Assembly: GCA_016235155.1 (NCBI GenBank)
Contig: JACRLW010000133.1
Span: 1 to 33,428 of the forward strand
Direction: 5' to 3'
DNA from: Planctomycetota bacterium
GTDB taxonomy: Bacteria > Planctomycetota > UBA1135 > UBA2386
DNA length: 33,428 nucleotides
In this document: positions 25,800 to 33,260 of the stretch, piece after piece
Layout: every line of letters begins with the position of its first letter
How positions within the stretch are numbered: position 1 is the first letter of the stretch
Position numbers and translations under genes: made by a program
Notes under the pieces: model-generated
Databases searched by the model: none
Seen by the model: only the letters and a program-made list of their open reading frames with translations
Told to the model about the DNA's origin: nothing

Positions 25800-27551
25800 A
25801 TGGCCCAGAGGCTCAAGGGCATCTCCGCTGCCAACGGGATCGCGATCGCCCCCCTGGTCCACTTCCACGGCGATCTCGACTTCATCCCCATCCGAACCCT
25901 CGACCCGTCCGAGGTCGTCGCGGAGGCGTCGCGACTCGGGGATGCGATCGGCGAGGCGTCCAAGGCGATCCTCGCGCTGCGGAAGCGGCTCGCCGAGCAC
26001 CTGTCGGACCACGACGCGCGGATCTACGACGCCCAACTCGCGATCCTGAACGACCCGGCGTTCGCCGTGGAACTCTCGCGGTCCGTCGAGCAGAACCTCT
26101 GCAACGCCGAGATCGCCGTTCAGCAGGTTGCCGCGCGCTACGAGAAGGTCTTCGAGGCGATGGAGGACGCTCCGCTCCGGGAGCGCGCAGCCGACGTGCG
26201 CGATGTCGCCCGTCAACTCCTCACGGTCCTGCAGGAGCGCGAACGATCGGTCTACATCGCACACGGTCGCGACTATGTGTTCGCCGCGGAGGAGTTCCTG
26301 CCGAGCGACGCGGGGCTCGTCGATCGTGCGCACCTCCGCGGCATCGTGACGGCGCGCGGCGGCAAGTACTCGCACGGCGCCATCCTCGCGCGTTCGCTCG
26401 GCATCCCCGCCGTCGTGGCGGTCGAAGACGTCCTGCGCCGCGTGCGCAGCGGCACGACCGTGGTGGTGGACGGCGACTCCGGGATCGTGATCGCGGCTCC
26501 GGACGGCGAGACGCTCGATCGCTACCAGCGCACTGCGGCCGAGCAGGCGGAGGCCGAGCGGCGCCTGTCCGAAGTCCGCGCGTTGCCGTCGCAGACGCCC
26601 GAGGGGGTGCGCGTGCGGCTGTTGGTGAACGTGGAGAGCGCCCGCGACCTGGATCGCATCGGTTCGGACGTCGTCGACGGGATCGGCCTGTTCCGCACCG
26701 AGTTCGCGTTCATGGAGCGTCTCCAGTTCCCGACCGAGGCGGAGCAGGTCGCGATGTACCGGCGCGCGATCGTCTGGGCCAAGGGCAAGACCGTGACGTT
26801 CCGAACGCTCGACGTCGGCGGCGACAAGCCCCTGCCCTACCTCCACACGCCCGACGAGCGCAATCCCGTGCTCGGCTGGCGCGGCCTGCGCATCTGCCTC
26901 GACTGGCCCGACCTCTTCTACACGCAGGTGCGCGCGCTCCTGCGCGCAAGCGCCGGCGGACATGCGCGCATCCTGTTGCCGATGGTGACGACCGTCGACG
27001 AGATCGCGCGCTGCCGCGCGGTGCTCGACGAGATCCGCCGCGACCTCGCCGCGGCGGGCGAGCCCCACGACCCCGCGATCGAGCTGGGGGCGATGGTCGA
27101 GGTGCCGGCGCTGGCCGTCGTCCTGGACAAGGTCCTTCCGCTGGTGGACTTCGTGTCGGTCGGCACGAACGACCTCGTCCAGTACCTCCTCGCGGTCGAC
27201 CGCGACAACCCGCGCATCGCGCAGATGTACACGCCCTATCACCCGGGCGTGATCCGTTTCCTGCACGACATCGCGCGCAAGGCGAACGACGCGGGGCGCC
27301 CGGTCTCGATCTGCGGCGAGATCGCGGGCGACCACTACTTCACCGCGTTGCTCCTCGGGCTCGGCTACCGCGAGCTCTCGATGGCGCCCGTGTTCCTGCC
27401 GAGAGTGAAGCTGATGGTGCGCACCTTCGGGATCGCCGAGTGCGAGCGGATCGCGGCGACCGCGCTCGAAGCGGGTTCGGCGAGTGAAGTGCGCGCGCTG
27501 GCGCGCGAACACGGCAAGGCCGGCTGGGCGCGATTCCTCAGCGGTGGGTGA
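25800..27551 (+). CDS. ptsI: Phosphoenolpyruvate-protein phosphotransferase (enzyme I)
   Basis: Enzyme I transfers phosphate from PEP to HPr at the head of the sugar phosphotransferase system. The 583-residue length is close to that of E. coli PtsI (575), with no GAF extension, so it is not PtsP. The start ATG 25800 gives the usual N-terminus (MAQRLKGISAANGIAIAP). The active-site His is H192 in GGKYSHGAILARSLGIP, where many homologs have GRTSHTAI. The PEP-binding barrel shows GIGLFRTEFAFM, TFRTLDVGGDKPLPYL, MVEVPALAVVLDKVL, FVSVGTNDLVQYLLAVDR and the ICGE active-site Cys segment. No ptsH, crr or sugar EII gene is nearby. It begins a plus-strand run that continues with the SANT-like gene only four bases later. 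Confidence 0.95.
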   Translation: MAQRLKGISAANGIAIAPLVHFHGDLDFIPIRTLDPSEVVAEASRLGDAIGEASKAILALRKRLAEHLSDHDARIYDAQLAILNDPAFAVELSRSVEQNLCNAEIAVQQVAARYEKVFEAMEDAPLRERAADVRDVARQLLTVLQERERSVYIAHGRDYVFAAEEFLPSDAGLVDRAHLRGIVTARGGKYSHGAILARSLGIPAVVAVEDVLRRVRSGTTVVVDGDSGIVIAAPDGETLDRYQRTAAEQAEAERRLSEVRALPSQTPEGVRVRLLVNVESARDLDRIGSDVVDGIGLFRTEFAFMERLQFPTEAEQVAMYRRAIVWAKGKTVTFRTLDVGGDKPLPYLHTPDERNPVLGWRGLRICLDWPDLFYTQVRALLRASAGGHARILLPMVTTVDEIARCRAVLDEIRRDLAAAGEPHDPAIELGAMVEVPALAVVLDKVLPLVDFVSVGTNDLVQYLLAVDRDNPRIAQMYTPYHPGVIRFLHDIARKANDAGRPVSICGEIAGDHYFTALLLGLGYRELSMAPVFLPRVKLMVRTFGIAECERIAATALEAGSASEVRALAREHGKAGWARFLSGG

Positions 27552-27555
27552 CGTC

Positions 27556-28224
27556 ATGGCCTCGCGGAAGGGCACCTGGTCGAGTCTCGAACTCGCGCGC
27601 CTCCACGAGTTGTTCCCGCGCAGCGACCCGCATCGGCTCGCGAGGCTGCTGGGGCGGACCACGGCCAGCGTGTTGCGCCGGGGCAAGGCGCTGTTCACCG
27701 GCGAACCGCGATCGCGCGCGTGGGACGCCGTCGACGAGCGCCGCCTCCGCGAAGCGATCGGCGTCCACGATCTCGCGACGATCGCGATCCTGTTGCGCCG
27801 GCCGGTCGACGAAGTCGCCGGGCGCATCGCTTCGCTCGCGACGGAACGTCGATCCGGCGCGTGGACCGGCCAGGAGATCGCGTTGCTGAAGCGGCTCCAC
27901 GGCACGCGGAGCCCGTCCGATCTGGCGCTCGCGCTCTCGAGGTGTCCGGCGGACATCGCGGCCCGGGCCGCGGGGCTCCGTCTCGGAAAGGACAAGGCGG
28001 TCCGTGCTCCTGGTGTCGCCGGCCGTGCCATGCCGCGCTGGACGACGGGCGACATCGCGAAGCTCAGGCAGCTCTACCCGCGCCGCGACAACCTGGAGAT
28101 CGCCCGGATCCTCGGTCGCACGGTCGCGAGCGTGACCAACAAGGCCTTCCAGCTCGGCCTGTCGAAGTCCGCACGGGCTCTCGCCGCGATGGGACGGCGG
28201 AACGCCGGACGGCGAAGCCGGTGA
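27556..28224 (+). CDS. Protein with four Myb/SANT-like helical repeats
   Basis: This small basic protein (222 residues) starts at ATG 27556; a GTG at 27544 is a possible alternative. It is made almost entirely of four repeats of about 45-55 residues. Each opens with a Trp (W8, W56, W103, W162), followed by an acidic residue, a helix, an I/L-A-x-L-L-R core and a last helix with V-x-x-K-A or equivalent. Examples are GTWSSLELARLHELF, RAWDAVDERRLREAI, GAWTGQEIALLKRLH and PRWTTGDIAKLRQLY. Repeat 4 ends LGRTVASVTNKAFQLGL, very like single SANT/Myb-type HTH domains. The C-terminus is Arg-rich. The family is not named with certainty; nucleic-acid binding is the likely activity. It lies four bases after ptsI and is probably co-transcribed. 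Confidence 0.75.
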   Translation: MASRKGTWSSLELARLHELFPRSDPHRLARLLGRTTASVLRRGKALFTGEPRSRAWDAVDERRLREAIGVHDLATIAILLRRPVDEVAGRIASLATERRSGAWTGQEIALLKRLHGTRSPSDLALALSRCPADIAARAAGLRLGKDKAVRAPGVAGRAMPRWTTGDIAKLRQLYPRRDNLEIARILGRTVASVTNKAFQLGLSKSARALAAMGRRNAGRRSR

Positions 28225-28281
28225 ATTCGCGAAAGCGTCGGAGGACTCCTCAACTTCTGGACGCAACCGGCCGAAAAACCG

Positions 28282-28303
28282 GCATGCGACCGGTCTCGCA
28301 TGC
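28282..28303 (+). promoter_or_regulatory. Perfect 8-bp inverted repeat upstream of the STAS gene
   Basis: gcatgcga and tcgcatgc are separated by the six bases ccggtc, 30 bases before the STAS start codon. A second partial dyad (ccggccgaaaaaccgg) lies just before it, at 28267-28282. Together they could form a leader hairpin, a weak terminator after the SANT-like gene, or an operator. No T-run follows. Confidence 0.4.
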
Positions 28304-28333
28304 GCGCGAGACTCGTCCGACCACGGAGTGCCC

Positions 28334-28726
28334 ATGGAGATCGTCGGCAGAAAGAGCGAGGGTTTGTCCGTCACGGTGCTTCAGGAGGACCGGACGTGCA
28401 TCATCACGTTCCATGATCGGAGCCTGAACTTCTACGTGACCGACTCCCTCAAGGAGACGCTCAAGGAGACCATCGCGCAGAAGATCGACGAGGGGATCCA
28501 GCACTTCGTGCTGAATCTGGACCACGTCAAGATCATCGACTCGTGCGGAGTCGGGCTCGTGATCGTCGCGAACAACGTCACGGGTTCACGGCAGTCGAAG
28601 CTGTACCTGTGCAACGTCAAGCCGTTCATCATCAAGATCTTCGACATCATGCGCATCTCGCGGCATCTCGCGATCTTCGAGACCGAGGATGCCGTGCTCG
28701 ACGCGATCAAGGGAGCGCGCGTCTGA
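28334..28726 (+). CDS. STAS-domain anti-sigma factor antagonist-like protein
   Basis: This 130-residue single STAS domain resembles SpoIIAA/RsbV. The ATG at 28334 is preceded by GGAG at a spacing of five; a GTG at 28328 would add two residues. The core LNLDHVKIIDSCGVGLVIV carries the conserved Ser at residue 70, the site phosphorylated by partner kinases in this family. The C-terminal part (SKLYLCNVKPFIIKIFDIMR) matches the usual helix-strand pattern. It lies 49 bases upstream of a PAS histidine kinase and a receiver, which suggests one signalling unit. No cognate anti-sigma kinase of the RsbW type is in the window, so the partner is unknown. Confidence 0.85.
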   Translation: MEIVGRKSEGLSVTVLQEDRTCIITFHDRSLNFYVTDSLKETLKETIAQKIDEGIQHFVLNLDHVKIIDSCGVGLVIVANNVTGSRQSKLYLCNVKPFIIKIFDIMRISRHLAIFETEDAVLDAIKGARV

Positions 28727-28775
28727 GGGAGCGGACCGGAGGCCACGACGACCGGGCCCCGGAAGGTGCCGGACC

Positions 28776-29930
28776 ATGAACGCCGCCGTGATCGCCGATT
28801 CCGAGTGCTCCGCGTCGGCGCGCAGCCTGGTCGACGACCGGCCGCGGACCGACCTCGGCGCCATCCAGGACGGCGTGCTGATGGTCGATGCGCACGGCGT
28901 CGTGGCGCTGGTCAATGCGGCGGCGGAAGAGCTGCTCGAGATCAGCACCATCGCCACCCTCGGTCGCACGCTCGGCGAACTCGCCGCCGGCGAGTTGCTC
29001 GCGGCCGTGCGCGCCGAGCTCGCGCTGGCGGCGCCGCGGCGCTCGGGCGCCCATGTGGTCGAGGTGCACCGAAGCGTCGATCAGGCGTTGCTCTTCGTCC
29101 GCGTGCGCGTTCGCCCCGCGCGCGACGCCTCCGGACGAATCGCCGGTTCGTTCGTCTCGTTGCGCGACGTGACCGCGGAGCACAAGGTCGCGGAGCGCAA
29201 GAACCGCTACCTGTCGATCGTCGCCCACGAACTGCGCACGCCGCTCACGGGGATCAAGACCTTCTCGACCATGATGGCCAAGGGCGCGCTCGGCGCGTTG
29301 TCGACACCGCAGGCCTCCGTGGTGGGATCGATCTGCGAACAGGTGCTGCGGCTCGAGCACCAGATCGACAAGCTCGTCCACCTCGGCACGCTCGACTCGG
29401 ACGAGTTCGCGCCGGACCTTGCGGTCTTCGAACTGTGCGAACTGATCGCGCAGTCGATGCGCGCCTTCGAGAAGGCGGCGACCGACCGTGGCATCGAGCT
29501 CCGCGCCGACCTGTGCGCGACCGCCACGCCCGTGCGCGCCGACCGCGCGCAGATCCGTCGCGCGCTCCAGGCCCTGGTCGAGAACTCCGTCAAGTTCTCG
29601 CGCGACGGCGGGCACGTCGTCGTCTCCTCGACGATCCGCGACGACCGCAGCGTCGAGATCACGGTCGCCGACGACGGCGCCGGCATCGACCCGCGATACC
29701 ACGCGCGCATCTTCGAGAAGTTCTTCCAGGTCGAGGACCCGCTCACGCGCCACCACGGCGGCTCGGGACTCGGCCTCTTCTTCGTCAAGAGCATCGTCGA
29801 GGCGCACGGCAGCGTCGTGCGCGTCGACAGTCGTCTCGGCGGCGGGTCGAAGTTCAGCTTCGCCCTCCGCCTCGCCGATGACGCTCCGTCGGAGCACACC
29901 CCCTCCGGCGCCGGAGGCTTGCCCGGCTAG
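28776..29930 (+). CDS. PAS-domain sensor histidine kinase, soluble
   Basis: This 384-residue kinase lacks membrane helices and is therefore probably cytoplasmic. The ATG at 28776 follows GGAAGG at 28761-28766. A PAS-like domain (about residues 24-135) contains LGAIQDGVLMVDAHGVVALV and ends in the typical VSLRDVTAEHKVAERK. The HisKA motif is SIVAHELRTPLTGIKTF with phospho-His at 151. The ATPase domain has ALVENSVKFSRDGGHVVV (N box), ADDGAGIDPRYHARIFEKFF (G1 and F boxes) and GGSGLGLFFVKSIVEAHG (G2). The architecture resembles stress or nutrient kinases that sense through PAS. It sits between the STAS gene and a receiver 35 bases downstream, its likely phosphorylation target. The ligand is unknown. 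Confidence 0.92.
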   Translation: MNAAVIADSECSASARSLVDDRPRTDLGAIQDGVLMVDAHGVVALVNAAAEELLEISTIATLGRTLGELAAGELLAAVRAELALAAPRRSGAHVVEVHRSVDQALLFVRVRVRPARDASGRIAGSFVSLRDVTAEHKVAERKNRYLSIVAHELRTPLTGIKTFSTMMAKGALGALSTPQASVVGSICEQVLRLEHQIDKLVHLGTLDSDEFAPDLAVFELCELIAQSMRAFEKAATDRGIELRADLCATATPVRADRAQIRRALQALVENSVKFSRDGGHVVVSSTIRDDRSVEITVADDGAGIDPRYHARIFEKFFQVEDPLTRHHGGSGLGLFFVKSIVEAHGSVVRVDSRLGGGSKFSFALRLADDAPSEHTPSGAGGLPG

Positions 29931-29965
29931 GTTCGAGGAGCCCGCACGATCCCCTGGAGTCCGCC

Positions 29966-30340
29966 ATGGAGAGAACGGTCCTGATCATCGAGGACGAGAA
30001 GCTGATCATCGTCTCGACGCAGATGGTGCTCGAGGCTGCCGGCTTCCGCGTCGAGTCCGCCGTCAACGGCGAAGAGGGCATCCAGAAAGCGAAGTCGACC
30101 CGTCCCGATCTGGTCCTGCTCGACATCATGATGCCCGGCATCGACGGCTGGGAGACGTTGACGCGCCTCAAGCGCGATCCCGAGACGTCCGGCATCCCCG
30201 TGATCGTGTTCACGGCGCGCGAACACGCGCGCGGGCACCAGAAGTCGACCGAGATGGGCGCCGCGGACTACTTCCGCAAGCCGTTCGAACCCGACGAACT
30301 GATCGAACTCGTCGAGAAGCACATCGGCCAGAGCGTCTGA
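29966..30340 (+). CDS. Stand-alone response-regulator receiver
   Basis: This 124-residue single receiver domain has no output domain. Key residues are E9/D10 with D10 in IIEDEK, phospho-acceptor D53 in LLDIMMPGIDGWE, T83 in VFTAR and K105 in YFRKPFEPDEL. The ATG at 29966 is preceded by GGAG at 29956-29959. It lies 35 bases after the PAS kinase and is its probable partner. Lacking a DNA-binding part, it must act by protein contact or in a phosphorelay; the STAS protein upstream is one candidate contact. It converges on the carboxymuconolactone decarboxylase family gene. Confidence 0.93.
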   Translation: MERTVLIIEDEKLIIVSTQMVLEAAGFRVESAVNGEEGIQKAKSTRPDLVLLDIMMPGIDGWETLTRLKRDPETSGIPVIVFTAREHARGHQKSTEMGAADYFRKPFEPDELIELVEKHIGQSV

Positions 30341-30355
30341 GGCGCGGTCCCGCTC

Positions 30356-30970
30356 TCAACCGATCCGTCGCAGGTGTTCGTCGACGACGGGTTCGTCGCC
30401 GAGCACGGTGACGAGGGTCTCCCTCAACTCGACGTCCGTCGCTCCGAAGGTCCGCGCTCCGCGGGCGTGCGCGACGAGTTGGGGAGTCTGGTCGAGCGCC
30501 GCGAGCGCGGCGACGGCGAGCAGTTCGCGATCGCGAGGCGGGAGCGCCGGTCGCGTGAGCACGCGGCCGTAGGCGGCGCGAATCACGAAGTCGTGGAGTT
30601 CGTGGTGGTGGCCGCGCAGCATCGCATGCACGGCGGGCGCGTTCCGCCCGTAGATGCGATCGAAGAGCGCGCGACCGGCATGCTCCTGTTCGTCCTCGGG
30701 CAAGGCACCGCCCGCCGGCGGCACGTCGGCCGGCCAGGCGAGCGCCGCCTGCTCGAACGCCGTGACGATCCGCGGGAAGCCGAAGAACAACACGCCCTGC
30801 AGGAGCGTCTCCTCGAGATCCGTGCGCGACAGCGCCGCATCCCGTGCGCGTTCCATCGCGGTCGCGGCGAGAGGCCAGTTCGCGCGCGCGATCGCGGCGG
30901 TGACGATCACGAGCAGGCGCATCCGGCGATCGAGTCCGGCGCGCGTGAGCGCGGCGTCGCACTCGTTCAT
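30356..30970 (-). CDS. Carboxymuconolactone decarboxylase family protein (AhpD-like fold)
   Basis: This all-helical protein has 204 residues. The C-terminal half carries the family pattern RELLAVAALAALDQTPQL and HARGARTFGATDVELRETL. The Cys-x2-Cys pair of the peroxidase AhpD is not seen; the product has very few cysteines. This points to a decarboxylase-like or unknown activity, not thiol peroxidase activity. The N-terminal half has MRLLVIVTAAIARANWPLAA and a helical HGHHHEL-like His cluster, RGHHHELHDF. The ATG at 30970 overlaps the stop of the lipoyl transferase gene by four bases, so it is the last gene of the gcvT-gcvH operon. The link with glycine cleavage is not known to me. Confidence 0.75.
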   Translation of the reverse strand: MNECDAALTRAGLDRRMRLLVIVTAAIARANWPLAATAMERARDAALSRTDLEETLLQGVLFFGFPRIVTAFEQAALAWPADVPPAGGALPEDEQEHAGRALFDRIYGRNAPAVHAMLRGHHHELHDFVIRAAYGRVLTRPALPPRDRELLAVAALAALDQTPQLVAHARGARTFGATDVELRETLVTVLGDEPVVDEHLRRIG

Positions 30971-31731
30971 CGGGTGGCGTCCGCCGTCGCCGCCACGTTG
31001 TCCGGCAGGACCTGCGGCAGGACGCCCAGCGCGGCGAGTTCCTCGGGCCCGGTCCGTGTGCCGCGCACCGGCTCCAACCCGAGTGCGGCGGCGATCCGTT
31101 GCGCGATCGCCGCGATCAGGGGCACGCGCGCGGCGTTCGCGTCGACCTGATCGGCGACGGCGGCGCAGAACGGCGTCACCGGCGAGCGACGCATCACGAC
31201 GGAACCGTGTTGGAGCAGGCGCGCGCGCGGTCGGCGGAGGCGTCGCTGCGCGGAGCCGCAGAGTTTCCCGCCGCCGGGAGCGATCAGGTCGCCCCGGCAC
31301 GCCTGCGCGAAGCACCACTTCGCGCCCTCGGCGCGGGGACCTGGGTGGCGAGGCGCCGTCGAGCTACGCAGCGCGCGGATGCCGCACGCCGAGAGGGCGC
31401 CGGCGATCGCACCGTGGATCAGGTCGTACCACGCGTCGGACGAGCGCGCCGGATCGTCGTCGATCGTCAGCGCGTAGGTGATGTCGTCGTCGTGGAAGAT
31501 GGCGCCGCCGCCGGTCGGTCGGCGGACGACTTCGTGCGGCGCGTCGACGTCCGCGAAGTCCGCGGCGGATTGGAAGCGGCCGAGCGTCAGCCCCGCGGGT
31601 CGGAAGCCGTAGAGCCGCAGGGTCGCGCCGTCGCCGTGCATCAGGAGCGCGAGATCCCTCGCGATCTGCAAGGCGGGCCGGTCGCTGCCGTCGATCACGA
31701 CTCGCAGCGGCGCGGCGCGCGACAAGTCCAT
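30967..31731 (-). CDS. Octanoyltransferase / lipoate-protein ligase A family (LipM-like)
   Basis: This 254-residue member of the biotin/lipoate transferase family attaches octanoate or lipoate to a carrier lysine. Family blocks are VVRRPTGGGAIFHDDDITYA, GAKWCFAQA, PGGGKLCGSAQRR (conserved Lys156) and LLQHGSVV. Cys140 in KWCF lies where LipM-type octanoyltransferases have their acyl-carrying Cys, so it may be an octanoyltransferase, not an ATP-dependent ligase; this is inference. The ATG at 31731 shares a base with the gcvH stop (TGATG). The immediate coupling to gcvH says that the H protein is the likely substrate. The last gene of the operon overlaps its stop by four bases. Confidence 0.85.
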   Translation of the reverse strand: MDLSRAAPLRVVIDGSDRPALQIARDLALLMHGDGATLRLYGFRPAGLTLGRFQSAADFADVDAPHEVVRRPTGGGAIFHDDDITYALTIDDDPARSSDAWYDLIHGAIAGALSACGIRALRSSTAPRHPGPRAEGAKWCFAQACRGDLIAPGGGKLCGSAQRRLRRPRARLLQHGSVVMRRSPVTPFCAAVADQVDANAARVPLIAAIAQRIAAALGLEPVRGTRTGPEELAALGVLPQVLPDNVAATADATR

Positions 31732-32108
31732 CAGCCTTCGCTCTCCAAGTGCTTCTCGTAGGTCTTCGCGTCCATCAGATCCGGGGACTCTGTCTGCACG
31801 CGGACCTTGATCATCCAGCCCGCCTTCCACGGGTCGGTGCCGAGCGTGTCGAGCGCATCGGTCAGGTCCGCGTTCGACTCGACGATCTCTCCGGTCACCG
31901 GCGAGTAGAGCTCGCTCACCGCCTTGACCGACTCGATCTCGCCGAAGGGTTGACCCGCCTTCACCTTCGTGCCCGCCGCAGGCAGGTCGAGAAACACGAG
32001 GTCGGAGAGATGGGACACCGCCCAGTCGGTGATGCCGATCGTGGCGATGCCAGCTTCGGTCTTGGACCACTCGTGGGACTTCAGGTACTTGCGGTCGGTC
32101 GGACGCAT
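31731..32108 (-). CDS. gcvH: Glycine cleavage system H protein
   Basis: GcvH carries the lipoyl arm that shuttles the aminomethyl group between the P, T and L proteins of glycine cleavage. The 125-residue length is typical. The lipoylated lysine is K62 in EIESVKAVSELYSP. The rest of the fold matches: KYLKSHEW at the start, IGITDWAVSHLSDLVFLDLP, then SNADLTDALDTLGTDPW and WMIKVR. The start ATG is at 32108, 57 bases after the gcvT stop. It overlaps the lipoyl transferase gene by one base, a TGATG junction, so the modifying enzyme is translated together with its substrate. gcvP is not in the window. Confidence 0.97.
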   Translation of the reverse strand: MRPTDRKYLKSHEWSKTEAGIATIGITDWAVSHLSDLVFLDLPAAGTKVKAGQPFGEIESVKAVSELYSPVTGEIVESNADLTDALDTLGTDPWKAGWMIKVRVQTESPDLMDAKTYEKHLESEG

Positions 32109-32165
32109 GGCGGGACTTGGTGGGGGATGCCGTTCGTGAGGGGAGGGTCGCGGCGCCGCGGCGTG

Positions 32166-33260
32166 TCAGCGCGCGCGCTTGTAGAAGGGCAGTGCGGTGA
32201 CGGTCGCGGGCTCGATCTTGTCCTTGATCGCGAAACCGAGGTTCGTGCCGGGCTCGGCGAGCTCGCGCGGGACGTAGGCGGTGGCGATGTTCTTGCCGAG
32301 CGTCGGTGAGGCGCCGCCGGAACACACCCTGCCGACCACGCGGCCGTCATGCACGACGTCGTAGCCCTGGCGCGGCACGCGACGGCTCTCGGTGACCATG
32401 CCGACGAGCTTGCGCGGCGGACCGCCCGCGGCGCGGACGCGCTCGAGCGCCGCCCGTCCGACGAAGTCGTGATCGAACTTCACGCCGAACTCGAGGCCGG
32501 CGTCGAGCGGCGTGGTGGTCTCGTCGATCTCGTGGCCGTACAGCGGCATCCCGGCTTCGAGCCGGAGGATGTCGCGCGAGCCCAGGCCGCACGGCACGAG
32601 TCCCGCGTGCTCGCCGAGTTCCATCAAGCGGTTCCAGAGCGGGATCGCGACTTCGGACGGCACGTACATCTCGAAGCCGTCCTCGCCCGTGTAGCCGGTG
32701 CGGGACATCGAACCGGGAACGCCGAGGACGCGCCCGCGCGCCCACGAGTAGTACTTGATGCCCAACAGGTCGATGTCGGTGACGCCGCGCGCGATCCGCT
32801 CCGCGGCGGGACCCTGGATCGCGATCATCGCGAGTTCGCCGGTGAGGTCGTCGATGCGCAGGTCGCGGAAGCCGCGCGCGACCGACCGCATGATGCCGAG
32901 ATCGCGCTCGGTGTTGCCGGCGTTCACGACGACGAAGAAGCCGTGCGTCTGCGGTTCGCGGTAGACGAGGATGTCGTCCTGCGTGAGGCCGTTCTCGTCG
33001 AGGATCATCGCGTAGCGGATCTTGCCCGGCGGGATCGCGGCGGGGTTGTTGGTCTGGAGTCGTTGCAGGAACGCCTCCGCGTCGCGGCCCGTCACGCTCA
33101 CCCGCCCCATGTGGCCGAGGTCGAACAACCCGGCTCGTTCCCTCACGGCCCGCGCTTCGTCGAGGATGCTCGTGTACTGGACCGGCATCGCCCAGCCTCC
33201 GAAGGGCACCATGCGGGCGCCGAGGGCGACGTGGACGGACTCGAGGACGGTCTGTTTCAT
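32166..33260 (-). CDS. gcvT: Glycine cleavage system T protein (aminomethyltransferase)
   Basis: GcvT releases ammonia from the aminomethyl group on GcvH and passes the one-carbon unit to tetrahydrofolate. The 364-residue product matches the family. It has GGWAMPVQY, GLFDLGHMGRVSVTG, LQTNNPAAIPPGKIRYAM and the catalytic Asp region GLTQDDILVYR (Asp96, corresponding to D101 of E. coli). It also has AIQGPAAE, SRTGYTGEDGFEMYVP, GSRDILRLEAGMPLYGHEI and the C-terminal barrel with GMVTE, SGGASPTLGKNIATAYVP. The start is ATG at 33260; no Shine-Dalgarno site is obvious. It heads the operon gcvT-gcvH-lipoyl transferase-CMD family on the minus strand. The leader upstream contains hairpins listed separately. 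Confidence 0.97.
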   Translation of the reverse strand: MKQTVLESVHVALGARMVPFGGWAMPVQYTSILDEARAVRERAGLFDLGHMGRVSVTGRDAEAFLQRLQTNNPAAIPPGKIRYAMILDENGLTQDDILVYREPQTHGFFVVVNAGNTERDLGIMRSVARGFRDLRIDDLTGELAMIAIQGPAAERIARGVTDIDLLGIKYYSWARGRVLGVPGSMSRTGYTGEDGFEMYVPSEVAIPLWNRLMELGEHAGLVPCGLGSRDILRLEAGMPLYGHEIDETTTPLDAGLEFGVKFDHDFVGRAALERVRAAGGPPRKLVGMVTESRRVPRQGYDVVHDGRVVGRVCSGGASPTLGKNIATAYVPRELAEPGTNLGFAIKDKIEPATVTALPFYKRAR

